Below are positions 8,714 to 17,145 of a DNA stretch of 38,516 nucleotides, piece after piece. Below the pieces are notes generated by a model. It was not told where the DNA came from, did not search any database, and saw only the letters and a program-made list of their open reading frames with translations. This stretch comes from a virus: positions 1 through 38,516 of IMG/VR virus record IMGVR_UViG_3300021378_000068; one strand, given 5' to 3'. The translations under genes and the position numbers were made by a program. Each line of letters begins with the position of its first letter. Positions within the stretch are counted from its first letter, which is position 1.

Positions 8714-9814
8714 ATGTCTCAATTAACTGAAAATCTGACTGTAACAAGTCAACAAGCAAAACCCGCAATTAAAGCCGCAATGTTAGCAGGGCGTCCTTCA
8801 TTCTTATGGGGACCTCCCGGCGTAGGCAAATCTGAACTTGTCGAAGAAATTGCAACTGAAATGGGTAACTGTCTAGTTATCGATTTGCGTATGGCACAGA
8901 TGGAGCCTACTGATATCAGAGGTATCCCTTTCTTCAACAAAGACTTAGGAGTTATGGACTGGGCACCCCCAATCGAACTTCCTTCTGAAGAACTTGCCGC
9001 TCAGTATGACAAAATCATATTGTTCTTAGATGAAATGAATTCGGCTCCCCCAGCAGTTCAGGCTGCAGGTTATCAACTTGTTCTTAATGGACGTGTTGGC
9101 AAGTACATTCTTCCTAAGAACGTACATATTGTAGCCGCAGGTAACAGGGACTCTGACAAAGGTGTCACATATCGTATGCCGATGCCCCTTGCTAATCGTT
9201 TCATTCACTTAGAAATGCGTCCTGACTTTACATCTTGGCAGAACTGGGCTATCGTAAACGAAGTACATGAAGATGTAGTTGGTTACTTGTCATTTGCTAA
9301 ACAAGACTTGTATGATTTTGATGCTAAGTCTTCTAGCAGAGCATTTGCTACTCCTCGTACATGGACTTTTGTTAGTCAATTGTTACAACAGGAAGATATC
9401 GACTCTGATACTCTCTACAATCTCGTAGCAGGTACTGTCGGTGAAGGTCTTGCTACTAAGTTTGTAGCACATCGTAAGATTGCTAGTAAAATGCCTAACC
9501 CATCTGATATCTTATCAGGTAAAGTTAAGGACCTTAATGTTAAGGAAATCTCTGCAATGTATTCTTTGACTATCTCAATGTGCTACGAACTTAAGAATGC
9601 ACTTGAGACTGATAAAGTTGATAATAAGAAGTTCCATGAAATGTGCGATAACTTCTTTGGCTACATCATGGCTAACTTTGAAACAGAGTTAGTGGTCATG
9701 GGTGCAAAAGTTGCACTGAAAACTTACAAACTTCCGATCGAACCTTCTCAGTTGAAAAACTTTGATGACTTTCACAAACGATATGGTGGTTACATTGTTG
9801 AGGCGGGCAACTAG
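8714..9814 (+). CDS. MoxR-type AAA+ ATPase
   Basis: The 366-residue protein has a full AAA+ core: Walker A GPPGVGKSE (residues 33-41), Walker B IILFLDEMN (101-109), a sensor-1 AAGN (141-144) and an arginine-finger-like ANRF. The EMN after Walker B and the DIRGIPFF segment fit the MoxR branch. MoxR proteins act as chaperone-like ATPases that remodel or activate a partner carrying a VWA domain; such a partner is the next gene. The start is supported by a GGAG Shine-Dalgarno sequence. A strong hairpin terminator follows, so it is probably its own transcription unit from the 8648 promoter. The target of the phage pair is unknown. Confidence 0.88.
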   Translation: MSQLTENLTVTSQQAKPAIKAAMLAGRPSFLWGPPGVGKSELVEEIATEMGNCLVIDLRMAQMEPTDIRGIPFFNKDLGVMDWAPPIELPSEELAAQYDKIILFLDEMNSAPPAVQAAGYQLVLNGRVGKYILPKNVHIVAAGNRDSDKGVTYRMPMPLANRFIHLEMRPDFTSWQNWAIVNEVHEDVVGYLSFAKQDLYDFDAKSSSRAFATPRTWTFVSQLLQQEDIDSDTLYNLVAGTVGEGLATKFVAHRKIASKMPNPSDILSGKVKDLNVKEISAMYSLTISMCYELKNALETDKVDNKKFHEMCDNFFGYIMANFETELVVMGAKVALKTYKLPIEPSQLKNFDDFHKRYGGYIVEAGN

Positions 9815-9825
9815 ATTGCTGGCCT

Positions 9826-9873
9826 GGAAGAGTGTAAGTTACGAGACATTCCTTGCACTCTTCCAAACTTTTT
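9826..9873 (+). terminator. Rho-independent terminator after moxR-like gene
   Basis: GGAAGAGTGTAAG (9826-9838) pairs with CTTGCACTCTTCC (9852-9864), a 13-bp stem with one G-U pair, followed by AAACTTTTTA. It separates the ATPase transcript from the next promoter a few bases downstream. Confidence 0.9.
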
Positions 9874-9875
9874 AC

Positions 9876-9904
9876 TTGACTTGTCTCCCCAAAGGTAGTA
9901 TAAT
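9876..9904 (+). promoter_or_regulatory. Early-type promoter with CCCAAA spacer element (copy 3)
   Basis: TTGACT at 9876-9881, a 17-base spacer with CCCAAA at positions 7-12, and TATAAT at 9899-9904. It drives the metallopeptidase/VWA gene through a leader of about 27 bases containing CGGAACTGACACA. Confidence 0.87.
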
Positions 9905-9937
9905 AGATACATACTTTAGACAAACGGAACTGACACA

Positions 9938-11230
9938 ATGACTAAAAATACTAAAACAACTAACAACGACAAAGAGAGCAAACTGGCTCACTTAGTTGGT
10001 CCTACAGACCCTCAAGTAGATGCACAAGCACGTGATCGTTTAATCACTGCCCGTATCGCACTCTTACTCAGACATTCATTCTTTGGCAATCTTGCTACTC
10101 GTTTGACTCTTATTAATGCTGACGAATGGTGCCCGACTGCGGCAACTGATGGTAAGCATTTCTACTACAACTCACGTTTCATTATGATGCTAAAGAAGAA
10201 AGAAGTAGAATTTCTTGTAGCACATGAGGTTCTTCATGTAGTTTATGATCATATGGATCGTAGAGGTGACAGAGATCCTCAACTATGGAACATTGCTGAT
10301 GATTATTGTGTCAATGCAGATTTGAAAAATCACAATGTCGGTGAGTTCATTACGACTGTCCCTTGCTTGTATGACTACAAGTATGACAGAATGTCCGCAG
10401 AGCAAGTATATGACATTCTATATGAGAATGCAGAAGTTATTGACATTGACCAATTGTTAGATCAATTGCTTGATGAACACATGGATGGTGATGCAGGCGC
10501 AGGTGCTGATGGTGATGAAGATGGTGACAAGCCCGGCCCAGTTAAAATGTCTAAAGAAGAAAAAGATTCACTTAAGCAGGAGATGAAAGAAGCAATCATC
10601 AATGCGGCGTCAGGTGCTGAAGCAGGTTCATTACCCAAAGGTGTTGAACGTATGATTAAAGATTTGACTGCACCCGTCATGCCCTGGGACGATATCATTC
10701 AATCTAATCTGACTAGCACAATGAACAATGACTATTCATTCATTAGACCTTCTCGTAGGGGTTGGCATCAGGATGCAATCATGCCAGGTATGACTCCAGG
10801 TGAAATGATTGATGTTGATATCTTTTTAGATATGTCAGGATCGATTGGATCTGAGCAAGGAACCTTTTTCCTTTCAGAGATTCAGGGTATAATGGAAGTA
10901 TTTACTAACTATAAGATTCACGTTCATTGTTTTGATACGTCAGTCTACAATCCCCAGACATTCGACAGTGATAACTTAGATGATATTACTGACTACGAAA
11001 TCTATGGTGGCGGTGGTACTGACTTTGATTGTATCTTTGACTATCTTAAAGAAGAAGGTCGAGTGCCCAATCGTCTAATCGTATTCACAGATGGTTATCC
11101 TTTTGGTAGTTGGGGCGATGAAAACTATTGCGATACTACGTGGATCATTCATGGTGACCCTGAGCCGAATCCCCCTTTCGGTACTTGGGCAATCTATGAC
11201 GAGCATAAACAACATTCACAGGCCGCATGA
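9938..11230 (+). CDS. Metallopeptidase-like/VWA protein (DUF2201-type), MoxR partner
   Basis: The 430-residue protein has a zincin-like N-terminal half with HEVLH at residues 96-100 (HExxH; the Glu is the general base). NIADDYCVNADL follows about 18 residues later. A linker rich in Asp, Gly and Glu (about 170-210) leads to a C-terminal von Willebrand A domain. Its MIDAS motif DMSGS lies near residue 298, with GGGGTDFD and FTDGYPFGSW further on. This order matches the DUF2201 metallopeptidase-like plus VWA architecture that pairs with MoxR ATPases. Whether it still cleaves peptides cannot be judged; in cellular relatives the HExxH may be structural. It has its own promoter of the same class as the ATPase, which suggests matched early expression. 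It overlaps the next gene by ATGA. Confidence 0.87.
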   Translation: MTKNTKTTNNDKESKLAHLVGPTDPQVDAQARDRLITARIALLLRHSFFGNLATRLTLINADEWCPTAATDGKHFYYNSRFIMMLKKKEVEFLVAHEVLHVVYDHMDRRGDRDPQLWNIADDYCVNADLKNHNVGEFITTVPCLYDYKYDRMSAEQVYDILYENAEVIDIDQLLDQLLDEHMDGDAGAGADGDEDGDKPGPVKMSKEEKDSLKQEMKEAIINAASGAEAGSLPKGVERMIKDLTAPVMPWDDIIQSNLTSTMNNDYSFIRPSRRGWHQDAIMPGMTPGEMIDVDIFLDMSGSIGSEQGTFFLSEIQGIMEVFTNYKIHVHCFDTSVYNPQTFDSDNLDDITDYEIYGGGGTDFDCIFDYLKEEGRVPNRLIVFTDGYPFGSWGDENYCDTTWIIHGDPEPNPPFGTWAIYDEHKQHSQAA

Positions 11231-11529
11231 GTAAAGACAAGTTAGAACCTCACAGACCTGCTGATGCAGGTCCAAAGGATAAGTTCATATACGAATCACC
11301 AGACGGCGGCAACACAGTGTATGCAAGACCAATTGGAGTGCATGAACTAGCACAAAGAAAAAAAGTTTATGAGAACCCGGAGATGCTAAAAGAGAAAGCC
11401 TTCTTTGAACGTTGGCATATGTATAGAGATATACTTGAAGCATCAAAAGATAACCCTGCTCTCACTAAGTTATTAGAACAAGTAGAGATCATTTATAATT
11501 TAAGTAATGAAGAAAGAAGAAATAGTTGA
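11227..11529 (+). CDS. Hypothetical protein, 100 aa
   Basis: No family is recognised. It is hydrophilic with a helical C-terminal half (MLKEKAFFERWHMYRDILEA). The four-base ATGA overlap with the VWA gene implies translational coupling and the same transcript. No signal or membrane segment is present. Confidence 0.7.
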   Translation: MSKDKLEPHRPADAGPKDKFIYESPDGGNTVYARPIGVHELAQRKKVYENPEMLKEKAFFERWHMYRDILEASKDNPALTKLLEQVEIIYNLSNEERRNS

Positions 11530-11734
11530 ACTGATAACTAAATTAAAATCAGATGAAGATAAACATGGTAAGATTGAAGCCATTGTTTACGATGTTAACG
11601 GTGGTATGTTTACTACTGATTCAATCAGATTAGATATGGATGGAGGTAGATTGATAATCAGTCAAATAAACTCCCCTTCGTATGAACTTAACAAATTAAA
11701 CTGGCAACAAGAATTGGAGTTTGCACGTAAATGA
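11507..11734 (+). CDS. Hypothetical protein, 75 aa
   Basis: It overlaps the end of the previous gene by 23 bases; the ATG at 11507 is preceded by TTTAAGTA with no strong ribosome site. The sequence is mixed helix and strand (KIEAIVYDVNGGMF, GGRLIISQI) and looks like a small folded domain, but I cannot place it. It is coupled to the next gene through ATGA. Confidence 0.6.
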   Translation: MKKEEIVELITKLKSDEDKHGKIEAIVYDVNGGMFTTDSIRLDMDGGRLIISQINSPSYELNKLNWQQELEFARK

Positions 11735-11988
11735 ATATTGATAACATTAATTTAGATACATGGCATTACAATCGTTTTTTAAAAAACCAAGTGCCTAAAC
11801 ATTTTACGATAACTCGTACAAAACAAACATCAGAGAACTTCTCTTGGGTGCTTGAAAAGTTGCATGGACGTTTTACATTAGTATCAAATATTGACCCTGA
11901 CGAGTCAGATTTCATGTCTTATTATCAAAAAGTGTATGCTTTTGAAGATCCAAAAGAAGCAGTTCAATTTGAACTTACTTGGTCTTAA
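11731..11988 (+). CDS. Hypothetical protein, 85 aa
   Basis: The gene starts within the previous stop (ATGA). The product contains THYNRF-like and FSWVLEKLHGRFTLVSN segments, probably a small alpha/beta domain, without a recognised family. It is the last gene of the VWA transcript before the hairpin at 11997. Confidence 0.65.
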   Translation: MNIDNINLDTWHYNRFLKNQVPKHFTITRTKQTSENFSWVLEKLHGRFTLVSNIDPDESDFMSYYQKVYAFEDPKEAVQFELTWS

Positions 11989-11996
11989 TTTTCAAA

Positions 11997-12028
11997 ACGG
12001 GTAAATCAAACCCGTAAAAAAGTTTTAG
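11997..12028 (+). terminator. Candidate weak terminator
   Basis: ACGGGT (11997-12002) and ACCCGT (12010-12015) form a 6-bp stem with a seven-base loop, followed by AAAAAAGTTTTAG. The stem is GC-rich for this genome, but the U-run is short and delayed. It could end the VWA operon. On the minus strand it would be followed by TTTTGAAAA. Confidence 0.4.
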
Positions 12029-12095
12029 TCACCTTAAATCGTATTAAATATTAGTGTTAATGTAAAAACATGTAAACCCATAGGAGAATATTATA

Positions 12096-12779
12096 ATGAG
12101 TTTTTTAAGACACGTAGGAAAACACGGTGATCGTAAGGTCGCAGTAATTTTCCGTCAAGTACCAAATGAAGAACATATGTGTTTAGTCACATATACACAA
12201 TTGTTAAATCAAAATATCCACGATCCTTTGATGGCAACTATTGAAAGTGATATCGGTCAGAATAGTGAAGAACTTGCTGATGCGATAAACAGACAATATA
12301 CTAAATCAGGAGATCGTATCCTTCAAGTATTACACTCAGAAGGAATGCTTAAGAAGATTAGAACTGAAGATGTTGTAATGACACCTGGTCCTAATCAATC
12401 AATTCGTTTAAGTGAATTGAATAAAATCTTAGGTGAAATGGCAGCCGGTGCAGAAGCAACTAAGAAATTAGCAGAATCAGATGCATCATTAGGAATGCAA
12501 GATCCAGCAGATGTCAGACGTAGAAGGGAAGGCTTAATTGGAGATCAAGTAAGACCTGAACCTACTATGGGAACTAATGCTGATAATCCTAATTTGGCTA
12601 TGAACGATGATGTTTTAGCAAGAGACTTTATGGCTCAAGCAGAACGTATGGAATCAGAAGCCAAAGGATTGATTGCCGAGTCTAAAAGGTTGATAAAAGA
12701 AGCAAAAGCAATGATGCCGAAACCAGCAAAGAAGACAACAGTAAAAAAGACAACACGTAAGAAAACAGCGGCTAAATAA
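12096..12779 (+). CDS. Conserved T4-type marine phage protein with lysine-rich tail
   Basis: The 227-residue protein begins MSFLRHVGKHGDRKVAVIFR, a start I recognise from T4-type marine phages, where the family has no assigned function to my knowledge. The N-terminal 110 residues look folded and include RQVPNEEHMCLVTYTQLL and HSEGMLKKI. Residues 130-200 are polar and helical (AQAERMESEAKGLIAESKRL), probably coiled coil. The last 16 residues are KKTTVKKTTRKKTAAK-like, a histone-H1-type basic tail that suggests DNA or RNA binding. The Shine-Dalgarno TAGGAG is clear. An imperfect late-like ATTAAATA lies at 12043-12050, so a late promoter is possible but weak. Confidence 0.75.
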   Translation: MSFLRHVGKHGDRKVAVIFRQVPNEEHMCLVTYTQLLNQNIHDPLMATIESDIGQNSEELADAINRQYTKSGDRILQVLHSEGMLKKIRTEDVVMTPGPNQSIRLSELNKILGEMAAGAEATKKLAESDASLGMQDPADVRRRREGLIGDQVRPEPTMGTNADNPNLAMNDDVLARDFMAQAERMESEAKGLIAESKRLIKEAKAMMPKPAKKTTVKKTTRKKTAAK

Positions 12780-12793
12780 ATAGGAGGTCTCCG

Positions 12794-13096
12794 ATGGGAG
12801 ATAAATCTCGTTCAATACAGGATTGGGAGCGACTCCTAGAAGATGTGGAGAAGCACAAAATACCTGTAGAGTTTTTACAGAAACTAGTTCTCCGATTAAA
12901 AAATCGTAAACAAAAAACCATTAACATTGAAAAGTTCTTAAGACAAGGACTTGACTCTGAAACAGTAGAAATTATAGTTGGTAAACTGTTAGAGGAATAT
13001 GAAGAAGACATCTTATCAATAGATTTCATTCTTAATATAGAACGTATTGCAGAAGCAGTACAACCTGAAACAGACAAGTTACTAAGTGGTCTATAA
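12794..13096 (+). CDS. Hypothetical protein, 100 aa
   Basis: It starts at ATG 12794 after AGGAGGT, one of the strongest ribosome sites in the window. The protein is highly charged and helical (KLVLRLKNRKQKTINIEKFL, KLLEEYEEDILSIDFILN) without a recognised domain. It is likely co-transcribed with the preceding gene and ends before a UUCG-loop terminator. Confidence 0.7.
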   Translation: MGDKSRSIQDWERLLEDVEKHKIPVEFLQKLVLRLKNRKQKTINIEKFLRQGLDSETVEIIVGKLLEEYEEDILSIDFILNIERIAEAVQPETDKLLSGL

Positions 13097-13113
13097 AATC
13101 TCTGTAAACTATA

Positions 13114-13133
13114 GAAGGGACTTCGGTCCCTTC
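13114..13133 (+). terminator. UUCG-tetraloop terminator
   Basis: GAAGGGAC-TTCG-GTCCCTTC is a perfect 8-bp stem closed by a UUCG tetraloop, followed by GACCTTTAACA. UUCG hairpins between genes are typical of T4-type phages. It separates the 12096-13096 genes from thyX. Confidence 0.8.
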
Positions 13134-13157
13134 GACCTTTAACAATAAGGAATAATA

Positions 13158-13838
13158 TTGAAAGTCAAACTCATAAGTTATAGTCAATCACCAAATGCAT
13201 CGTTAGGCGATATAGAAAGTCCACTAGATTTAGTAGCCTATTGTGCTAGAGTCAGTAACCCATCAAATCAAAACAATACAGCAACAAACGAAAAACTTGT
13301 TAAGTATCTAATGAAACATAAACATTGGTCACCACTTGAAATGGTATCAGCATGTTTAGAGATTGAAACTACCCGTGACATTGCTAGACAGATTTTACGT
13401 CATAGATCATTCTCGTTCCAAGAGTTTAGTCAACGATATGCAGATCCAACTAAAGACTTAGACTTTGAAGTACGTGAAGCAAGACTACAAGACCCTAAGA
13501 ACAGACAGAACAGTATTAAACTTGATCCTGAAATGGATGGACATGCAGTACTTCAAGGTGAATGGAAAAACAAGCAACAACGAGTTATTGATGCTTCAGT
13601 AGAGGCATATAATTGGGCTGTAAGCAAAGGTATTGCTAAAGAACAAGCAAGAGCAGTATTACCAGAAGGAAACACTGTAAGTAGAATGTATGTAAACGGT
13701 ACCTTACGCAGTTGGGTTCATTATATCGAACTCAGAGCGGCAAACGGTACGCAGTTAGAACATATTGAAATTGCTAAAGAAGTAGCAAAAGTGATCGCAG
13801 AGATTTTCCCAATCAGTTTGCAAAATGAATCTGCATAA
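13158..13838 (+). CDS. thyX: Flavin-dependent thymidylate synthase ThyX
   Basis: ThyX methylates dUMP to dTMP using FAD, NADPH and methylene-tetrahydrofolate, feeding phage DNA synthesis. The signature RHR-x7-S is exact (R81-H-R and S91 in RHRSFSFQEFSQR). The length of 226 residues fits the family. The start is TTG at 13158 with AAGGA upstream. Other family features include the early HKHWSPLEM segment and ARAVLPEGN near residue 170. Marine T4-type phages commonly carry thyX in place of the T4 td gene. It is followed closely by a small unknown gene and the epimerase. Confidence 0.95.
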   Translation: MKVKLISYSQSPNASLGDIESPLDLVAYCARVSNPSNQNNTATNEKLVKYLMKHKHWSPLEMVSACLEIETTRDIARQILRHRSFSFQEFSQRYADPTKDLDFEVREARLQDPKNRQNSIKLDPEMDGHAVLQGEWKNKQQRVIDASVEAYNWAVSKGIAKEQARAVLPEGNTVSRMYVNGTLRSWVHYIELRAANGTQLEHIEIAKEVAKVIAEIFPISLQNESA

Positions 13839-13844
13839 CATATA

Positions 13845-14111
13845 ATGATAAAGATGAAAGAAGAACATGAAGCCAATGAAATAGATGTGCATGAAATACT
13901 TATGGGCGATGTAGAAGACCCTGATTTAATGATTGCCGCCCCTATATATGAATGGCAACAAACAGATGCAGGGAAATACATTATGGAACATAGTGATCCA
14001 ACTGCTAAGTGGGTAAGAAGTAATTCTCCTTCATACATGGGACATAAATACACGATTAAAGGGTATCTCACAGATAAGCAAGTGACATATTTTAAATTAA
14101 AATACGAGTAA
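13845..14111 (+). CDS. Hypothetical protein, 88 aa
   Basis: It starts at ATG 13845 (or 13854 in the same frame), six bases after thyX stops; neither start has a good ribosome site, so coupling to thyX is likely. It is acidic at the N-terminus (HEILMGDVEDPDLMIAAP) and carries YEWQQTDAGKYIMEHS, which hints at a small compact fold. No family is recognised. Confidence 0.65.
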   Translation: MIKMKEEHEANEIDVHEILMGDVEDPDLMIAAPIYEWQQTDAGKYIMEHSDPTAKWVRSNSPSYMGHKYTIKGYLTDKQVTYFKLKYE

Positions 14112-14114
14112 ACT

Positions 14115-15257
14115 ATGGCATCAAAGAAAAAACAAAAAGTTTTAGTTACCGGCGGTCTTGGATTCATCGGATCCCATGTTGTAGTTAAATTAATTAACGA
14201 AGGGCATGACGTTGCTGTTATCGATAACAAAACTAATTATGGTATTATAGATCAAACAGAACTTGATGCAGTTATGCAAGAAAGATTTTTTGGTATTGCA
14301 AACAGAATGACTGATGCGATTGATTTAAATATCTATACAATTGATGTTGCTAATCCTGAACTAAAAACTTTGTTTGAAAAAGAAAAGTTTGATAGTGTCA
14401 TTCATCTTGCAAGTTTCCCAAGACAGAAAGTAGTCAATGCTGATCCAACACAAGGTTCTAAAGTAATGAGTGAAGGCTTGTTAAACTTATTAGAACTAAG
14501 CAGACAAACAAAAGTAAAACGATTTACTTATATCAGTTCTTCTATGGTCTATGGAGACTTCACAGACAACGTAGAAGAATGGGAAGACTGTAACCCACAA
14601 GGTCAGTATGCAATTATGAAGTATGCTGGAGAGTTGTTAGTACAAGATTATACTAGACAATACGGATTAGAGCATACGATTATTCGTCCTAGTGCTGTTT
14701 ACGGACCCTTAGATGTTTGTGATAGAGTTATTTCTAAATTCTTTTACAATGCAATCAAAGGTGAAAAGTTAATCGTCAATGGTAAGATGGAGAAACTTGA
14801 TTTCACGTTTGTTAATGATCTTGCAGTTGGTATTGTACAAGCAAATCAATCTCTAAAAGCAATAAATGAGACATATAATCTTACAAGATCAAAGGGCGTA
14901 ACTCTTTATGATGCCGCACAATCAGTTAAAGATATTGTAGGTAAAGGTAACATTGAAGTTAAACAAAAAGATAAAGACTTTCCAAGTCGAGGTGCTTTGA
15001 GTATTCAGAAAGCACAAGATGATTTTGATTACAGTCCTGAAATGAATTTGAATGAAGGTCTAATGATTTACTATCATTGGTTTCTTAATTCTAAGTATTG
15101 GCAAGAACACTTTAATCCAAAACCTAAAGAAGTTAAAGTTGCCCCAGCAAAAGTTGCTAATGTTTCTAAAACAAAAGTAAAAACAAAAGCAAAACCTAAA
15201 GCAAAACCTAAAGCAAAACCTAGAGCAAAAGCAAAGCCAAAACCGAAGGCAAAATGA
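14115..15257 (+). CDS. NAD-dependent sugar epimerase/dehydratase with lysine-proline tail
   Basis: This is an extended short-chain dehydrogenase. The NAD-binding motif is GGLGFIGSH (13-21), the catalytic Tyr-Lys pair YAIMK is at 165-169, and SSSMVYGD precedes it. IIRPSAVYGP and a late DFTFVNDLA are family marks. It should act on a nucleotide sugar, epimerising or dehydrating it; the exact sugar cannot be read. Unusually, the last 45 residues form a low-complexity basic tail of KAKPKAKP units with no counterpart in normal epimerases. The gene overlaps the radical SAM gene by ATGA and heads a five-gene surface or sugar modification block. Confidence 0.85.
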   Translation: MASKKKQKVLVTGGLGFIGSHVVVKLINEGHDVAVIDNKTNYGIIDQTELDAVMQERFFGIANRMTDAIDLNIYTIDVANPELKTLFEKEKFDSVIHLASFPRQKVVNADPTQGSKVMSEGLLNLLELSRQTKVKRFTYISSSMVYGDFTDNVEEWEDCNPQGQYAIMKYAGELLVQDYTRQYGLEHTIIRPSAVYGPLDVCDRVISKFFYNAIKGEKLIVNGKMEKLDFTFVNDLAVGIVQANQSLKAINETYNLTRSKGVTLYDAAQSVKDIVGKGNIEVKQKDKDFPSRGALSIQKAQDDFDYSPEMNLNEGLMIYYHWFLNSKYWQEHFNPKPKEVKVAPAKVANVSKTKVKTKAKPKAKPKAKPRAKAKPKPKAK

Positions 15258-16468
15258 CCGAGTCGTTTTGTGTTTTACCTTGGGTAAATATCACAGTTGA
15301 TCCTGACGGGGCAATCAAGCCTTGTTGTATTTCACATGACTATATTAAAAAAGAAGATGGCACTAAGTTTAACTTAGGTTATGATTCTGTCGATGACATT
15401 TACAACAGTAAAGAATATGTCGAACTAAGACAAAAGATGTTAGATAATGAATACATACCTGGTTGCGATGTATGTTATCACAATGAAAAAACAGGACGTC
15501 AAAGTCGTAGACTTATTAATAATGAACAATACAAAGAAACTATTCCCACTAGTAGTGAAAGCAATTTAAAAATCAAATTCTTTGACTTACGTTTTGGTAA
15601 TCTATGTAATCTTAAATGTAGAATGTGTAGTCCTGCAAACAGCAATCAAATTGCAAAAGAAATCACAGAGATAAACAACAAAGAATATTCTAAGTTCTAT
15701 CCTGTATTTGATATCGATACTGATGAATGGTGGGAGACAGATACGTTTGATGATAATATCAAAAGTCAAGTAGATAATATAGACACAATTTATATGACTG
15801 GTGGAGAGCCTACTGTTATTGAAAAGAACTTTGAAATACTAAGGGACTTAATAGAATTAGATAAAAGTAAACACATTACATTAATTATTAATACAAATCT
15901 TACAAATACAAATCCAAGATTCTATCAATATCTACCTAACTTTAAATCAGTTATACTACAACTAAGTATCGATGGTTATGAGAAAGTACAAGAGTATCTA
16001 AGATATCCTAGCAAATTTAAACAGATCGATGAAAGCATACACAAACTTATAAAAATTCATAATGTTAAACTGTGGGCGACTCCTGTTATTCAGATAGGAA
16101 ATTTAAACACAATAGTTGATTTGTTTAAATACTTTGAAGACATTAACATTAAAGAAAACAAACCTTTAATTGATATTAGACCGATCTTATTGCAAGATCC
16201 ACAACACTTAAATATCGATTATTTACCTAAAGACTTTAAACAGAAAGCCTTTGCAAAAATCTTTATGTGGATGCTAAACGATTGTAAATGGCAATCACAG
16301 ATTTTTAAAGATACGATAAATGCATTGAAAGTAAAATGCCAAGAAGAAAGTAAAGACATAAACATGTTACAAGAATACATTAAGTTTAATAATATATTAG
16401 ATGAACACAGAGGACAAACATTAATAGATTGTAATGAAGAATTACATACACTATTAATGAACAATTAG
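15254..16468 (+). CDS. Radical SAM protein with auxiliary cysteine (twitch/SPASM-like) region
   Basis: The 404-residue enzyme has the radical SAM cluster CNLKCRMC (C118, C122, C125) and the SAM-binding TGGEPT motif about 55 residues later. A further cysteine set precedes the core: FCVLPW with C6, KPCC at 24-25 and CDVC at 71-74. This is a SPASM/twitch-like region that may hold an auxiliary iron-sulfur cluster, here at the N-terminus rather than the usual C-terminus. The reaction is unknown. Its position between a sugar epimerase and a methyltransferase/aminotransferase pair suggests modification of a sugar or peptide on the virion or host surface. Confidence 0.85.
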   Translation: MTESFCVLPWVNITVDPDGAIKPCCISHDYIKKEDGTKFNLGYDSVDDIYNSKEYVELRQKMLDNEYIPGCDVCYHNEKTGRQSRRLINNEQYKETIPTSSESNLKIKFFDLRFGNLCNLKCRMCSPANSNQIAKEITEINNKEYSKFYPVFDIDTDEWWETDTFDDNIKSQVDNIDTIYMTGGEPTVIEKNFEILRDLIELDKSKHITLIINTNLTNTNPRFYQYLPNFKSVILQLSIDGYEKVQEYLRYPSKFKQIDESIHKLIKIHNVKLWATPVIQIGNLNTIVDLFKYFEDINIKENKPLIDIRPILLQDPQHLNIDYLPKDFKQKAFAKIFMWMLNDCKWQSQIFKDTINALKVKCQEESKDINMLQEYIKFNNILDEHRGQTLIDCNEELHTLLMNN

Positions 16469-16470
16469 TT

Positions 16471-17145
16471 ATGACACAAAAACCATCATCGTTTGACCGT
16501 GTTAAATCAATATTGATGCAAGAAGTAAATTGGGCCCATATTGGTTTTAGTAAAAACAATAATAAAATATTAAAAGAATTGTATCAATTTTGGGCAGAAA
16601 GATACGATGAAGAAATGCCTACAATAGATTATAACTATACAGAGCCTATGAAGGAAGCATTTTTAAAATCTAATATTAAAACTGATTCCAAGATATTAGA
16701 TGCCGCATGTGGCACAGGGTACCCTACAATGGCATTATATGAAATGGGCTATAAGAATTTGCATGGTATAGATTTTTCTTCAGAGATGATACAAGAAGCA
16801 AAAAAGAAAAACATATACAAAAGTTTGACAGTAGCCGATTTAATTAATCCTATAGACTTTGCAACAGACACGTTTGATGTCATTATGTGTGTAGGGTTTT
16901 TAGCAAGTGGTCATATGGGAAGTGAACCACTAGATGAATTTATCAGAGTAATAAAACCAGGAGGACATTTGATTTGTTCTATAGGTGTAAACATATTTGA
17001 TACTGATGGGTTCGATAAAAAATTACAACAACTACAAGATGACAACATCATTCAGATAGATCATGTATCAGAACCTTTTGTAGTAGTACCCAAAGCAAAG
17101 TTTGGTAGTGCTAAATCTAAAATGTGGTCTCTTAAAATAACATGA
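16471..17145 (+). CDS. Class I SAM-dependent methyltransferase
   Basis: Motif I ILDAACGTGYP (about residues 70-80) binds S-adenosylmethionine, followed by NLHGIDFSSEMIQEA with the acidic ribose-binding residue and FDVIMCVGFL as the post-motif strand. At 224 residues it is close to the small-molecule methyltransferase norm. No target domain is visible. It sits two bases after the radical SAM gene and overlaps the aminotransferase by ATGA, so it works within the same modification operon. A sugar or lipid-linked substrate is likely, by context only. Confidence 0.85.
   Translation: MTQKPSSFDRVKSILMQEVNWAHIGFSKNNNKILKELYQFWAERYDEEMPTIDYNYTEPMKEAFLKSNIKTDSKILDAACGTGYPTMALYEMGYKNLHGIDFSSEMIQEAKKKNIYKSLTVADLINPIDFATDTFDVIMCVGFLASGHMGSEPLDEFIRVIKPGGHLICSIGVNIFDTDGFDKKLQQLQDDNIIQIDHVSEPFVVVPKAKFGSAKSKMWSLKIT

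Noticed and set aside
13721-14230. Minus-strand 169-codon Cys/Ser/Ile-rich frame across thyX and the epimerase start
   Set aside because: Covers three coding genes on the other strand, including the conserved ThyX end; no start signals.
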